Both the position numbers and the translations under genes were made by a program. Below, in pieces: positions 9,139-17,352 of a stretch of 64,000 bases of DNA. This DNA is from Myxococcota bacterium (GTDB taxonomy: Bacteria; Myxococcota_A; UBA9160; UBA6930). Location: positions 124,001 through 188,000 of the forward strand of contig JANQOX010000005.1 in the NCBI GenBank assembly GCA_028285625.1. The letters are read 5' to 3'. Position 1 is the stretch's first letter; each line of letters begins with the position of its first letter. The notes beneath the pieces are model-generated. The model did not search any database. It saw only the letters and a program-made list of their open reading frames with translations, and was not told the DNA's origin.

Positions 9139-9174
9139 GGGGCGCACCGTATGATGAAACATTTACGGTGTCAA
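9139..9174 (-). promoter_or_regulatory. Promoter with overlapping TetR-type operator; predicted leaderless start
   Basis: On the minus strand, TTGACA (9174-9169), a 17-nt spacer and TACGGT (9151-9146) are followed by only 7 nt before the ATG at 9138. An inverted repeat ACCGTA (9146-9151) / TACGGT (9164-9169) with a 12-nt spacer covers the region between the boxes, where a TetR dimer would block polymerase. The -10 match is weak (3 of 6). No Shine-Dalgarno fits between promoter and start codon. Confidence 0.5.
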
Positions 9175-9332
9175 CTTTATTGCTCGAACGCTCCTGCGGG
9201 CGGAGGCCAGGCCCGCTCGAAGCTCCCCGGATCGCGAGGGCGGTAAGATCACGCTGCTCCCCCTCGGAAGGCCCGGTGGCTCGCGGCCTCGGGCCTCGCG
9301 GGAGCCCGGGTTGCCGAGCGGGAGGGGGCGCC

Positions 9333-10022
9333 ATGACCAGGTGGTTCGTGCGAGCGGTGGTCGCATTCACCTTGCTGGTGGCGGCCGCGTTCTGGCAGCT
9401 CTTCTTCTCCGCTCGTCCGCCGCTCACGACCGACGCCGCGACCCTCGCGGGCGATGGCAGCGCGGTCGACTACTGCGCCCTGCCGGTCCTCGACGGAAGT
9501 GGCAAGCGCGCGGCGGACATCGCCAAGGGCAACACGCCCGGCTGCGGCTACGCGCACTTTCCGCTGCCGATCCTGGCCGACTGCACCGAGCCGCTCGTCG
9601 CTGGGGCCGCAGACCTTCGCGGCCTGTGGATCGGGGTGGAGGGCCGGCACATCGGCCACGTCGAGCGGGTGGAGCAGTGCGGCGGGCGCACGGTGGTCAC
9701 GTCTTCAGGGATCATCCACGACTACGGCCCGAACGCGACGGCGGGCCTGAACACGAACGACACCGAAGGCTCGGTCCTGTTCACGATCGGCGACCGCGAG
9801 TACTGCGCGCGCACCTCGGCGAGCATGATCTGGAACGACGGCGTGCTCGACTTCCACGTCTTCGGGTGGGGGCCGGTCGTCGTCCGGCGCTACCTCGAGG
9901 GCGAGCAGCTGGTCTGGGAGTACGTCGACGGAAGTACCACGCGGATGGACCGCATCTGTACGTTGCCGGCGGATCAGCGAACGCCCAAGCCGAGAGGGCG
10001 GCGCTTGCGCCCGTTCGGTTGA
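9333..10022 (+). CDS. Exported or membrane-anchored protein of unknown function
   Basis: I do not recognise this 229-residue protein. It has an N-terminal hydrophobic segment (WFVRAVVAFTLLVAAAFW) that could be a signal anchor. The body is beta-rich with six or so cysteines (DYCALP, PGCGYAHF, ADCTEP, EQCGG, EYCART, RICTLP), which suggests disulfides and an extracytoplasmic location. The segment LRGLWIGVEG followed by a regular beta pattern recalls a small barrel or lipocalin-like fold, but no signature supports this. The ATG at 9333 follows GGGAGGGGG. It lies 4 nt upstream of the MATE transporter, so the two are probably co-transcribed. Confidence 0.7.
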   Translation: MTRWFVRAVVAFTLLVAAAFWQLFFSARPPLTTDAATLAGDGSAVDYCALPVLDGSGKRAADIAKGNTPGCGYAHFPLPILADCTEPLVAGAADLRGLWIGVEGRHIGHVERVEQCGGRTVVTSSGIIHDYGPNATAGLNTNDTEGSVLFTIGDREYCARTSASMIWNDGVLDFHVFGWGPVVVRRYLEGEQLVWEYVDGSTTRMDRICTLPADQRTPKPRGRRLRPFG

Positions 10023-10026
10023 TGCG

Positions 10027-11391
10027 ATGAGTGCCCCCGCTTCCCACTCGCTTCCGCCCGGCTCCTATCGCTCGATCTGGACGCTGGGTTGGCCCGTCAT
10101 GGTCAACATGGGGGCCCACACGCTGTTCTCGCTGGTCGATCTCTACTGGATCGGTTCGCTGGGGACGGACGCGATCGCAGCGGTCGCGCTCTGCGGGAAC
10201 ATCATGTTCTCGATGTTCGGCCTGACGATCATCATCCAGGTCGGCGCGCTCGCCATGATCTCGCGCAGGATCGGCGCCAAGCAGCTCGCGGGCGTCGACG
10301 GGGCCGAGGGCGTGTCGGGGCAGGCCTTCCACCTGAGCCTCGTACTCGGGCTCGTGGTCGCGAGCCTCGGCATGCTCGCTGCGCGCCCGATCATGGCACT
10401 CTTCGATGCTTCGGCCGAAGTGACGGAGCTCGGGACGGCCTACCTGGTGCCGATGATGGCCAGCTTCATGGCGATCTTCCCGGGCATGGCGCTCGGCGCG
10501 GTCTTCACGGCCACGGGCAATACCCGCACGCCCATGTACGTGGGCGTGGTGTTCAACATCGTGAACGCGATCTTGGACCCGTTCTTGATCTTCGGTTGGG
10601 GAGGCCTGCCCGCGCTCGGGGTCGCAGGAGCGTCGATCGCCTCGTTGATCTGCCAGGCCCTGGGGCTGCTGGTCCTCTACCGCCTGTACCGCCGACGCGA
10701 CCTCGGCTTCCCTCGCGCGCGTCTCACGCGCTGGTACGGCACGGGGGCCTGGGGGCGCATGCTGCGGATCGGGGTTCCGGGGGGCCTGGGGGCACTCACC
10801 CGGCCGTTCAGCACGCTCTTCTTGTTGAAGGTGATCGCTTCGTTCGGCCCGGCCGGCGTCGCGGCCTTCGGCATCGTCGTGCGATCGATGTCCTTCACCT
10901 GGCTCTACTACGGCGCCATGTCGACCGCGGTCTCGACGCTCACGGGTCAGTCCCTCGGCCGGGGCGACGTGGACGGGATCCGGCTGCTCGTCCGCAAGAG
11001 CATCCGGCTCTCCATCCTGCTGTCGCTGGCGTTGGGTCTGCTCTACGCGGTCTTCGCGCGCGAGATCGTGGGCATCTTCGAGCAGAACGATGCCCAGGTC
11101 ATCGAGCTGGGCGCCTCGTTCATGCGTCTGCTCGTGCTCGCGAACCTCGCGACGGCGTTCAGCATGGTGTGGGGCGCCGTCATGCAGGGGGCGGGCGACA
11201 CGCGGCCCCCGATGGTCATCGCGATCCTCTCCAACTGGGTGGTCAAGCTGCCGCTCGCCTACTGGCTGGCGATCACGAAGGAGGTGGGCGTCGAAGGCAT
11301 CTGGTGGGCGATGGCGATCTCGATCGTGTTCGATGCCGCGGCCCTGCTGATCTGGTACCGCCGCGACCGCTGGAAGCACGCTCAGGTCTAG
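10027..11391 (+). CDS. MATE family efflux transporter
   Basis: Multidrug and toxin extrusion-type antiporter of 454 residues with about 12 membrane helices in two pseudo-symmetric halves. The first half has GWPVMVNMGAHTLFSLVDLYWIGSLGTDAIAAVALCGN and the family's P-M-x3-A-x2-F and N-T-R-T-P-M loop. The second half opens with IGVPGGLGALTRPFS. Transport is likely Na+- or H+-coupled export of amphiphilic cations or secondary metabolites; the substrate is unknown. The upstream unknown exported gene ends 4 nt before it. The stop overlaps the convergent nitronate monooxygenase gene by 4 nt. Confidence 0.92.
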   Translation: MSAPASHSLPPGSYRSIWTLGWPVMVNMGAHTLFSLVDLYWIGSLGTDAIAAVALCGNIMFSMFGLTIIIQVGALAMISRRIGAKQLAGVDGAEGVSGQAFHLSLVLGLVVASLGMLAARPIMALFDASAEVTELGTAYLVPMMASFMAIFPGMALGAVFTATGNTRTPMYVGVVFNIVNAILDPFLIFGWGGLPALGVAGASIASLICQALGLLVLYRLYRRRDLGFPRARLTRWYGTGAWGRMLRIGVPGGLGALTRPFSTLFLLKVIASFGPAGVAAFGIVVRSMSFTWLYYGAMSTAVSTLTGQSLGRGDVDGIRLLVRKSIRLSILLSLALGLLYAVFAREIVGIFEQNDAQVIELGASFMRLLVLANLATAFSMVWGAVMQGAGDTRPPMVIAILSNWVVKLPLAYWLAITKEVGVEGIWWAMAISIVFDAAALLIWYRRDRWKHAQV

Positions 11392-12422
11392 GCCGGCTGC
11401 CCCGCCAGCTCCTCGAGGATGCTGCGCGCGTCTGCGACCGTGCGGCGCACCAGCTCTCCCGCCCGCGGGACGTCCTCGACCAGCCCCTGGGCCTGCCCGA
11501 TGAACTGTACGCCGCCCTCGATGTCCCCCTGGAGGGTGGCTTTCTCGACCAATGGGATCGAGGCGCCGAAGTAGGCGAGCAGTCGCGCCTGGTCGGGGTT
11601 CTGGATCAGCCGGTCGACGACGGGGCGAAGCGGCATGCCCAGGGCGCGTGCTGCCCGGATGGCGCGCCACGCGGTTTCGGCGAAGCCCATCGGTCGGCGC
11701 GTCTCGGCCACCGATCGCGGTGTCTTCATCAGACGCGCCCACATGCCATCGAAGTGGTTCGTGTAGAGCGTCTCGTCCACGCCCTTCTCGACGATCGCCT
11801 TCTTGGTGAGCTCGTGAAGCCCGCTCTCCTGGGTGGCGGCCAGGCGGGTGCCCATGGCAACGGCACCGGCGCCCAGGGCCAGAGCGGCGGCCAGCCCGTG
11901 CCCGTCTGCGAAGCCACCGGCCGCGATCACCGGGATGTCGACGGCACGCACCACCGCGGGAACGAGCACCATGGTCGAGACGTCTTCGCCGTGGGCGGCC
12001 GCTTCGTGTCCGGTCACCAGCAGGGCATCGGCGCCGGCCCGCTCTGCAGACCGTGCGTGTCGAACGCTGGTCACGGTCGTCACGGCTTTGCCGCCGTAGC
12101 CATGAACACCTTGGATCAGCCAGTCGCCGCGCCCGAGTTGGTAGTTCACCACGGGCACCCGCTCTTCGAGCGCGACCTTCGCGTTCTCCACGGCTCCGGG
12201 CATCATCAGCGTCACACCCACGCCGAAGGGGCGCTGGGTGCGAGCACGCACCGCGCGAATCGAAGCGCGAGTCTCGTCGGCCGACAGGGGTCCCGTTGCG
12301 AGGATTCCCAGGCCGCCCGCCTCCGAGACGGCCACGACGAGATCCGGCTTGGAGATCCAGCTCATCCCCGGTAGCACGACCGGCAGCTCGATTCCGAGCA
12401 GCTTCGTGGCGGCCGTCTTCAT
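11388..12422 (-). CDS. Nitronate monooxygenase / 2-nitropropane dioxygenase family flavoprotein
   Basis: FMN-dependent TIM-barrel enzyme of 344 residues. LPVVLPGMSWISKPDLVVAV starts the barrel. GADALLVTGHEAAAHGE carries the catalytic His loop, and VIAAGGFADGHGLAAALALG plus VAMGTRLAATQES form the phosphate-binding region for FMN. The family oxidises alkyl nitronates; many members in such genomes probably act on other carbon acids or enones. It is the third gene of TetR - alpha/beta hydrolase - NMO, and its ATG overlaps the hydrolase TGA (ATGA). Confidence 0.9.
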   Translation of the reverse strand: MKTAATKLLGIELPVVLPGMSWISKPDLVVAVSEAGGLGILATGPLSADETRASIRAVRARTQRPFGVGVTLMMPGAVENAKVALEERVPVVNYQLGRGDWLIQGVHGYGGKAVTTVTSVRHARSAERAGADALLVTGHEAAAHGEDVSTMVLVPAVVRAVDIPVIAAGGFADGHGLAAALALGAGAVAMGTRLAATQESGLHELTKKAIVEKGVDETLYTNHFDGMWARLMKTPRSVAETRRPMGFAETAWRAIRAARALGMPLRPVVDRLIQNPDQARLLAYFGASIPLVEKATLQGDIEGGVQFIGQAQGLVEDVPRAGELVRRTVADARSILEELAGQPA

Positions 12423-13351
12423 CGTTGTCCCAGCAGGGTGCCGAGGTCTGGATCGCCGGTCTCGTTCTCGAAGTCCACGATCGCGGCGACCAGCGCGTCG
12501 GGGGCGTCGATGTGCACGTCGTGGCTCGCGCCCGGGACTTCGACGAAGCGCGCGTCACCGAGACGGGGTGTCAGCCCACGGCCGGCCGCCACGGGGATGG
12601 ACGCGTCCTCGGCCCCGTGCACCTGGAGCACGGGACAGCGGATGTCCTCGTAGGTGCGGGACAGCAGGCGAATTCCGTCGATCGTGTACTGACGCCGGAT
12701 GTAGGTCAGCAGGGCCGCACGGGTGCCACGAATCTCGTAGGCCGCGGCGAGCCGCTGTGCGTGGGCCTCGGAGAAGACGTCGCTGAACACTTCGGTGCGC
12801 CCCATGAGCACTTCCCCGAGCCCCGGAATCAACGGGACGACCTGCATCGGGTCGATGGCGATGCCGTGGCCGATGAAGACCGCGCGGCGCACGCGCTCGG
12901 GATGGTCGGCCGTGAACATGGCCGCGACCGAGCCGCCCACCGAGTGGCCGACGACCGTCACGTGGTCGATGCCCAGGGCGTCGATCACGTCTGCGGCCTG
13001 TTCCTTCCAGAGTGCCGGCCCGTAGCGAAGGCCGTGGTTCCGGTCGGAGAGCCCATGCCCGTAGTAGTCGAAGCCCACGACCCGGTGGGTCGCGGCCAAT
13101 CGCTCGGCCAGGCCTTCCTGCCAGTCGGCCACGCTGCGCCCCGTCCCGTGCAGGAGCAGGATCACGGGGCCATCGCCCATGTCGAGAATGTGCGTACGGC
13201 CCGAGCGCGTCTCCAGGAAGCGCGTTCCGGGACCCGAGGGTTGCATTGCCCGCGCGACGGGCTCGCGCCGGAGGCTCATGGCGGTTCCGATGGCGAAGCA
13301 CGCCAACAGGGCCACCACCGCGACCGCGGTCGAGAGTGCAAGGACCTTCAT
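12419..13351 (-). CDS. Membrane-anchored alpha/beta hydrolase
   Basis: Alpha/beta-fold hydrolase of 310 residues with an N-terminal hydrophobic anchor (LALSTAVAVVALLACFAIG), so probably facing the periplasm. Motifs in order: oxyanion-hole LLLHGTG, nucleophile elbow VVGHSVGGS with the catalytic Ser, acid VHGAEDASIP, and His GASHDVHID. The substrate is unknown; the fold fits esters, lactones or a C-C bond hydrolase (MhpC-like). The ATG at 13351 overlaps the TGA of the TetR gene (ATGA) and the stop overlaps the NMO start (ATGA), so regulator, hydrolase and monooxygenase are tightly coupled. Confidence 0.9.
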   Translation of the reverse strand: MKVLALSTAVAVVALLACFAIGTAMSLRREPVARAMQPSGPGTRFLETRSGRTHILDMGDGPVILLLHGTGRSVADWQEGLAERLAATHRVVGFDYYGHGLSDRNHGLRYGPALWKEQAADVIDALGIDHVTVVGHSVGGSVAAMFTADHPERVRRAVFIGHGIAIDPMQVVPLIPGLGEVLMGRTEVFSDVFSEAHAQRLAAAYEIRGTRAALLTYIRRQYTIDGIRLLSRTYEDIRCPVLQVHGAEDASIPVAAGRGLTPRLGDARFVEVPGASHDVHIDAPDALVAAIVDFENETGDPDLGTLLGQR

Positions 13352-14004
13352 GCATCCCCTTTCGCATCGCAGGCGAAGGCGTCGCGCAGGATGCGGGTGA
13401 GTAGCGCGCGTACCTGCTGGCGCATGGCGGCGCCCTCGGTGTCGGGCGGCAGGGTGGCGTTGGCGAGCCCCATCCCCTGGAGTGTCTGGACGAGCAGGTG
13501 CATGTAGATGCGAAAGTCGGGAACCGTCGCGGCAAACTCGGGGAACAGTCGCTCGGCCAGCGGGGCGTTGCCCGCATCGAAGGCCCGTGCCTTGGACCAG
13601 AGCGCGTAGGCGGCGTCGGGATGGTTTGCGGCGGCGAGCCACAGTTCGAGGACGGCCTTGAACTCGCGCGCGCCGAAGGCCGACCACATGACATCCACCA
13701 TGGCTTCGACCCGCGCGTCGCCTTCGGGCAGTGCTTCGAGGCCCGCGACCACGCGCGCGCGAAGCTGCCCGTAGACCTCATCGAGTGCCGCGGCTAGCAA
13801 GGCTTCGCGCTTTCGGAAGTGGTGGAGGAGGGACCCGTGGCTGACCCCCGCGCGCTTGCACACCGCCGTGGTGGTCGTCCCGGCGTACCCGTTCTCGATC
13901 AAGCAGGAGATGGTGGCGTCGAGCAGCAGGCCCCGGGTCCTGGCGGTGCGTTGGGCCTGGGTTCGGCGGCGCTTGGGTTGGGCGGTCTGCGGGGTCGGCG
14001 GCAT
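13348..14004 (-). CDS. TetR/AcrR family transcriptional regulator
   Basis: Regulator of 218 residues. A basic N-terminus (PKRRRTQAQRTARTRG) leads into a helix-turn-helix (YAGTTTTAVCKRAGVSHGSL, then LHHFRKREALLAAAL). The C-terminal domain (about residues 70-205) has no recognised ligand signature. It is the first gene of the hydrolase/NMO operon, joined by an ATGA overlap. A near-perfect palindrome overlaps its promoter, so autoregulation is likely. The start at 14004 is the only ATG close to the HTH, and it lies 7 nt after the predicted -10 box. Confidence 0.9.
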   Translation of the reverse strand: MPPTPQTAQPKRRRTQAQRTARTRGLLLDATISCLIENGYAGTTTTAVCKRAGVSHGSLLHHFRKREALLAAALDEVYGQLRARVVAGLEALPEGDARVEAMVDVMWSAFGAREFKAVLELWLAAANHPDAAYALWSKARAFDAGNAPLAERLFPEFAATVPDFRIYMHLLVQTLQGMGLANATLPPDTEGAAMRQQVRALLTRILRDAFACDAKGDA

Positions 14005-14052
14005 GGTCCGCAGGATGGTCGATCAGAAACATTTAGTCAATCCTAAATGTTT
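14005..14052 (-). promoter_or_regulatory. TetR operator palindrome and promoter; predicted leaderless start
   Basis: A perfect 10-bp inverted repeat AAACATTTAG (14027-14036) / CTAAATGTTT (14043-14052) is separated by 6 nt. On the minus strand TTGACT (14040-14035), a 17-nt spacer and CATCCT (14017-14012) are followed by 7 nt and the ATG at 14004. The -35 box lies inside the dyad, as expected for repression. The -10 match is poor (3 of 6). The word TAAATGTTTC is also present in the operator region of the other TetR gene at 9138. Confidence 0.6.
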
Positions 14053-14092
14053 TTAGCTCATGTTTTTCGAGGGTTTGAGAGACCCGATGGTC

Positions 14093-15355
14093 CTACTCGT
14101 CGCCCCAGCGAGCGAGCCATCCGCGCCGTCGGAGTTCCGCCTGGTCGACCTCGCGGTTGGCGCGTCCGATGGCGGCGAAGTCGGCCTCGGTGACCCGCCG
14201 CGTCTTGCGCGAGGTCTCGGTCGGAAACGGAAAAGCCGCCGCGAACTCTTCCGCGATCGTGATCTCGAGAGTGGCCAGGTCCGACATCACGTGGCCGTCG
14301 CGTTCGGTGACGACCTCCAGCGGAACGAGCGAGACGTCGTCCGCGCAGGTGAGGAGGTCGGGCGCGGTGGACCGTGCCTGCAGGGTCTCGGGCACCGTTT
14401 GCGGGGGGTGAACGGCACCTCCGATGTCGTAGTTGCGCTTCAGGGTGATCCACTTGTCGGGGATTCGGGCGTTCGAGTCGAACCAGTGTTGGTCGACGGT
14501 CTCGACATAGGCACGGCCGTTCTCCACCGGAACGGCGCCCAGTTCGGTGAGCGTGTTGCGCAACCAGACGTCCATGTTGCGCGCGTAGTCCTGGTCGGTG
14601 TTGGCGGCGCCCGAGAGCAACAGTGCTCCGGCGATCTTGGTCCCGAGGACGTTCGAGTAGAGGTCCTCCAAAGAGTACGCAGACGGGTACTCCGGGAACA
14701 GCGGCACGGCGTGGTAGCCGTGCCATTGCGCGACCTCGTGCCAGGCCGAGAGTTGGAAGGAGAGCCACTGGGCCAGGGTCGTCGCAAGGACCATGGCTTC
14801 GGCGGGCTCCAACGTCGACGGGTCGAAGGCGTGCAGGTGGACGACCCGCGGGCCGAGCTCCGGTGGAAGCTCCAATCGGGCAGGAGCCCCCCACTTTCGC
14901 GCGATCCAGGCATACAGGTAGACGGTCCAGTCGGCGTAGTCGCGCACGTGCGCCGTATCGACGAATCCTCCGCGACAGGTGTAGACCTGCGCGTTGCGTT
15001 CGTCGGAGGAGACCTCTCGATCGGTCCCCTGCCCAGCGAGCCCCGCGTCGTAGGTGTGAGGACCCAGCAAGCTGGGCTGGGTCAAGTTCTCGACGCGATA
15101 GCCCGGTACTGGAACGGCGCCGACCTGCGTCTTGAGGTCGACGCCGAACGCACAGCACGGCCGAAGGTGGATCGGGGGTGCGAGGTCGGGTGCATCGCGG
15201 CGATCGTAGTCCCAGAAGTACGGGTACGTCGTGTCGCCCGCCAGAGCCGCCTCGATCGCGCCGGGGCTGCCGGCCACGGTCGAGTACCAGGTGGAGCGCT
15301 GCATGGCGCACCCACCCGCGAGGGCAGCGCAAGCGATCGCGAGGAGGGTCCGCAC
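14093..15355 (-). CDS. DUF4056-family lipoprotein
   Basis: Protein of 420 residues with an N-terminal lipobox (ALAGGC, Cys16), so probably anchored to the outer membrane. The body matches my recollection of DUF4056: a paired-Cys segment PCCAFG, YTCRGGFVDTAHVRDYADWT, SAWHEVAQWHGY and YSLEDLYSNVLGTKIAG. The conserved His/Glu residues in those segments could form a metal or hydrolase site, but the family has no known function. It starts at GTG 15355, and a perfect TATAAT lies 8 nt upstream. It is on the same strand as the TetR operon 88 nt downstream, but that operon has its own promoter. Confidence 0.75.
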   Translation of the reverse strand: MRTLLAIACAALAGGCAMQRSTWYSTVAGSPGAIEAALAGDTTYPYFWDYDRRDAPDLAPPIHLRPCCAFGVDLKTQVGAVPVPGYRVENLTQPSLLGPHTYDAGLAGQGTDREVSSDERNAQVYTCRGGFVDTAHVRDYADWTVYLYAWIARKWGAPARLELPPELGPRVVHLHAFDPSTLEPAEAMVLATTLAQWLSFQLSAWHEVAQWHGYHAVPLFPEYPSAYSLEDLYSNVLGTKIAGALLLSGAANTDQDYARNMDVWLRNTLTELGAVPVENGRAYVETVDQHWFDSNARIPDKWITLKRNYDIGGAVHPPQTVPETLQARSTAPDLLTCADDVSLVPLEVVTERDGHVMSDLATLEITIAEEFAAAFPFPTETSRKTRRVTEADFAAIGRANREVDQAELRRRGWLARWGDE

Positions 15356-15369
15356 GGCTCAGGATTATA
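15356..15369 (-). promoter_or_regulatory. TATAAT -10 box 8 nt before the DUF4056 GTG
   Basis: A perfect TATAAT reads on the minus strand at 15369-15364, and the GTG start is at 15355. A transcript starting about 7 nt after the box would begin almost at the start codon. No good -35 hexamer sits at 16-18 nt (GCCGCC), so the match could be chance. Confidence 0.4.
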
Positions 15370-15399
15370 GGAAAGCGGCGGGGAAGGGCGGCGCAACCG

Positions 15400-16350
15400 T
15401 CACGCGCGCAGGGCCTGCACGAAGGGCGCGATGCGGTGGCCGCGTTTGCCGATCTCGGTGGGGGTCGCGCGCCAGGTGTGCTCGACCACGCCGTGTCCCT
15501 GGCGCGGCCCGTCCGGCCCGTCCAGCGTGTACGCCACGTGCGTCTCTTCGAGCCACACGTCTCCGCGCAGGATCGGAAAGGCGCCGAGCGGCTCGGCGCG
15601 CAGCCTGTGCGTGCGCCCGCCGACCTCCACGATCTCGATCTCGGCTCCGGCCAGCTCGTGTTCGAGGGCGCCCCAGGTGTAGGCCACCTGCGTTCGGGCG
15701 ATCGGGTGGTTGGTGCCATCGCGATGCACGAAGCCGTTGTCGAGCGTGCGGCCCTGCTCGATCGTCTGCATCGCGTTGAAGCTCATGTCCGGGCCGAGCT
15801 GCCCGGAGATCCAGTTCCAGCCCTCGAGGCGATCCCAGTCGCGCACGCCCCACGACTTGTCGCGCTGGCCCAGGGCGTCGATCTCGTGCCGTGTGTCGCC
15901 GAAGTGCGTCCACCCCGTCACGCGCCCCGACTGCTCGAAATGGGAGCCCGTCATGGTGGCCGCCAGGGGGCCCTCGGCGTGGTAGTCGAAGGCGGGCGTC
16001 CGGGCTTCGAACACCACGTCCATGCCGCGGTCTCCCTCGATCACGAGCCGCCATTTGCGCAGGGGCTCGAGCATGGTCACGACCAGGTCGCCCGCGCGCA
16101 TGCCATGGGCCGGGTCCTCCTCGCGACAGTCGCCTTCGTGGTCGAGGTCGGCGGGGCCATAGAAGAGCTCGAGTGCGCCGTCCCGGAGCGAGATGACCAG
16201 GCCGTCGGTCTTGCGGGGGTGAAACCGGTAGCCCGTTCTCGCCAGCGTGAAGCTCCTTCCGTTCGGGTCGGCCCAGTTGAAGTAGAAGCTCTCCTGCCAG
16301 GCCGGGTCGGCGCCGACCTCGTGCAGCCACTCGTCGCGGGCCTCGATCAT
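15400..16350 (-). CDS. Two-domain lipocalin/CrtC-like protein (DUF7064/DUF7065 type)
   Basis: Protein of 316 residues with no signal peptide. It is rich in Trp, His and beta-predicted segments, with the pattern WQESFYFNWADPNG, GYRFHPRKTDGLV, HYxAEG, WGVRDWDRLEGWNWI and VAYTWGALEHELAG. This architecture resembles the AttH/CrtC-like two-barrel proteins annotated as DUF7064/DUF7065, often found beside lipid or steroid catabolic enzymes. The function is unknown; binding or hydration of a lipophilic substrate is a guess. The ATG at 16350 overlaps the TGA of the SDR gene (ATGA), so it likely works with that dehydrogenase. Confidence 0.6.
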   Translation of the reverse strand: MIEARDEWLHEVGADPAWQESFYFNWADPNGRSFTLARTGYRFHPRKTDGLVISLRDGALELFYGPADLDHEGDCREEDPAHGMRAGDLVVTMLEPLRKWRLVIEGDRGMDVVFEARTPAFDYHAEGPLAATMTGSHFEQSGRVTGWTHFGDTRHEIDALGQRDKSWGVRDWDRLEGWNWISGQLGPDMSFNAMQTIEQGRTLDNGFVHRDGTNHPIARTQVAYTWGALEHELAGAEIEIVEVGGRTHRLRAEPLGAFPILRGDVWLEETHVAYTLDGPDGPRQGHGVVEHTWRATPTEIGKRGHRIAPFVQALRA

Positions 16351-17189
16351 CGACGCGCGGTGCTCGCGGCCTGTGCTGCGATCCGCTCGTCGCGCATCGC
16401 TTCGGGCGACGCGGCCTTCGCCTTGTCGATGTCCCCGATCTCGTTGGGCACGTACCAGTGCATGCGCGTGTCGCCCGCGCAGCAGCGCCAGACGGCCTCG
16501 GCGACCTCCTGCGGTTGCACCAGGCGAAACGCGCCCTCGGTCGGCGCGGGGCCCTGCTGCATGACGTCGGCCGTGGTCACCTGGCCCCCGCCCAGGTGGA
16601 CGCGTGACGTGGAGAAGATCGCGGTGTCGATGTAGCCCGGCAGGACGTCCGCGACCCGTACGTCGAAGGGCGCGAGCTCCACGGCCAGCGCCTCGGTCAG
16701 CCCCTTCACCGCGAACTTGGTGGCCGCGTAGACGGCGAGGCCCGGCGTGCCGTAGGTGGCCGCCGAGGACGAGGTGCTGAAGCAGACGCTCCCCGGTGTC
16801 TCCTTCAGCAGGGGCAGGGCGGCGTGAATTCCGTTGAGGACGCCGACGAGGTTCACGTCCACGACCCGCGCCATCTCTTCGATGGGGATCTCGCCGAAGG
16901 GCCCCGCGACCGCGATGCCCGCGTTGTTGTGCAGCAGGTCGAGTCGACCGCCGGTGGCGTTCGAGACCTCGGACACCACGCGATCGAAGGCCGCCTTGTC
17001 GGTGACGTCGAGCTCCCAGCTGCTGCACCGTTCGGCACCCAGCTGCGCGCGAAGCGCGTCCACGCCTTCGCGGTCGCGGTCGACGAGGCCCACCCACCAG
17101 CCTCCTTCGGCAAAACGCTCTGCCGTGGCGCGGCCGATGCCGCTGGCGGCCCCCGTGATCAGTGCTGCCTTCCGTTCGTCCTGGCTCAT
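16347..17189 (-). CDS. Short-chain dehydrogenase/reductase (SDR)
   Basis: Classical SDR of 280 residues: NAD(P)-binding TGAASGIGRAT, acidic residue after strand 2 (VDRD, favouring NAD+), NNAG-type loop HNNAGIAV, catalytic Ser in FSTSSSAATYG and the YAATK Tyr/Lys pair. It probably oxidises or reduces a hydroxy/keto lipid or cyclic alcohol. The first gene of a two-gene unit with the lipocalin-like protein. The ATG follows GGAGG. Two palindromes lie in the divergent region shared with purE. Confidence 0.9.
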   Translation of the reverse strand: MSQDERKAALITGAASGIGRATAERFAEGGWWVGLVDRDREGVDALRAQLGAERCSSWELDVTDKAAFDRVVSEVSNATGGRLDLLHNNAGIAVAGPFGEIPIEEMARVVDVNLVGVLNGIHAALPLLKETPGSVCFSTSSSAATYGTPGLAVYAATKFAVKGLTEALAVELAPFDVRVADVLPGYIDTAIFSTSRVHLGGGQVTTADVMQQGPAPTEGAFRLVQPQEVAEAVWRCCAGDTRMHWYVPNEIGDIDKAKAASPEAMRDERIAAQAASTARR

Positions 17190-17240
17190 GGATCCTCCGT
17201 CGCCGCGCAGCTTCGCGCACGGCTCCGGGCCGCGCCGCCG

Positions 17241-17301
17241 ATCCCGTTATCCATCGGGATTCACGCAGTGTTTCCATGAAACTTCCTATTTGTCGAGGAA
17301 A
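17241..17301. promoter_or_regulatory. Cluster of inverted repeats between SDR and purE
   Basis: ATCCCG (17241-17246) / CGGGAT (17255-17260) with an 8-nt spacer is followed by GTTTC (17270-17274) / GAAAC (17278-17282) with a 3-nt spacer. A further GGAAA at 17297-17301 pairs with TTTCC at 17271-17275. The sites lie 50-110 nt from either start codon, so they could control the SDR unit, the pur operon or both. Their function is inferred. Confidence 0.35.
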
Positions 17302-17352
17302 CGCCACGCCCGTACGGTCTGATTCGAGGCGACGAACCGCGCAGGGGGACGC

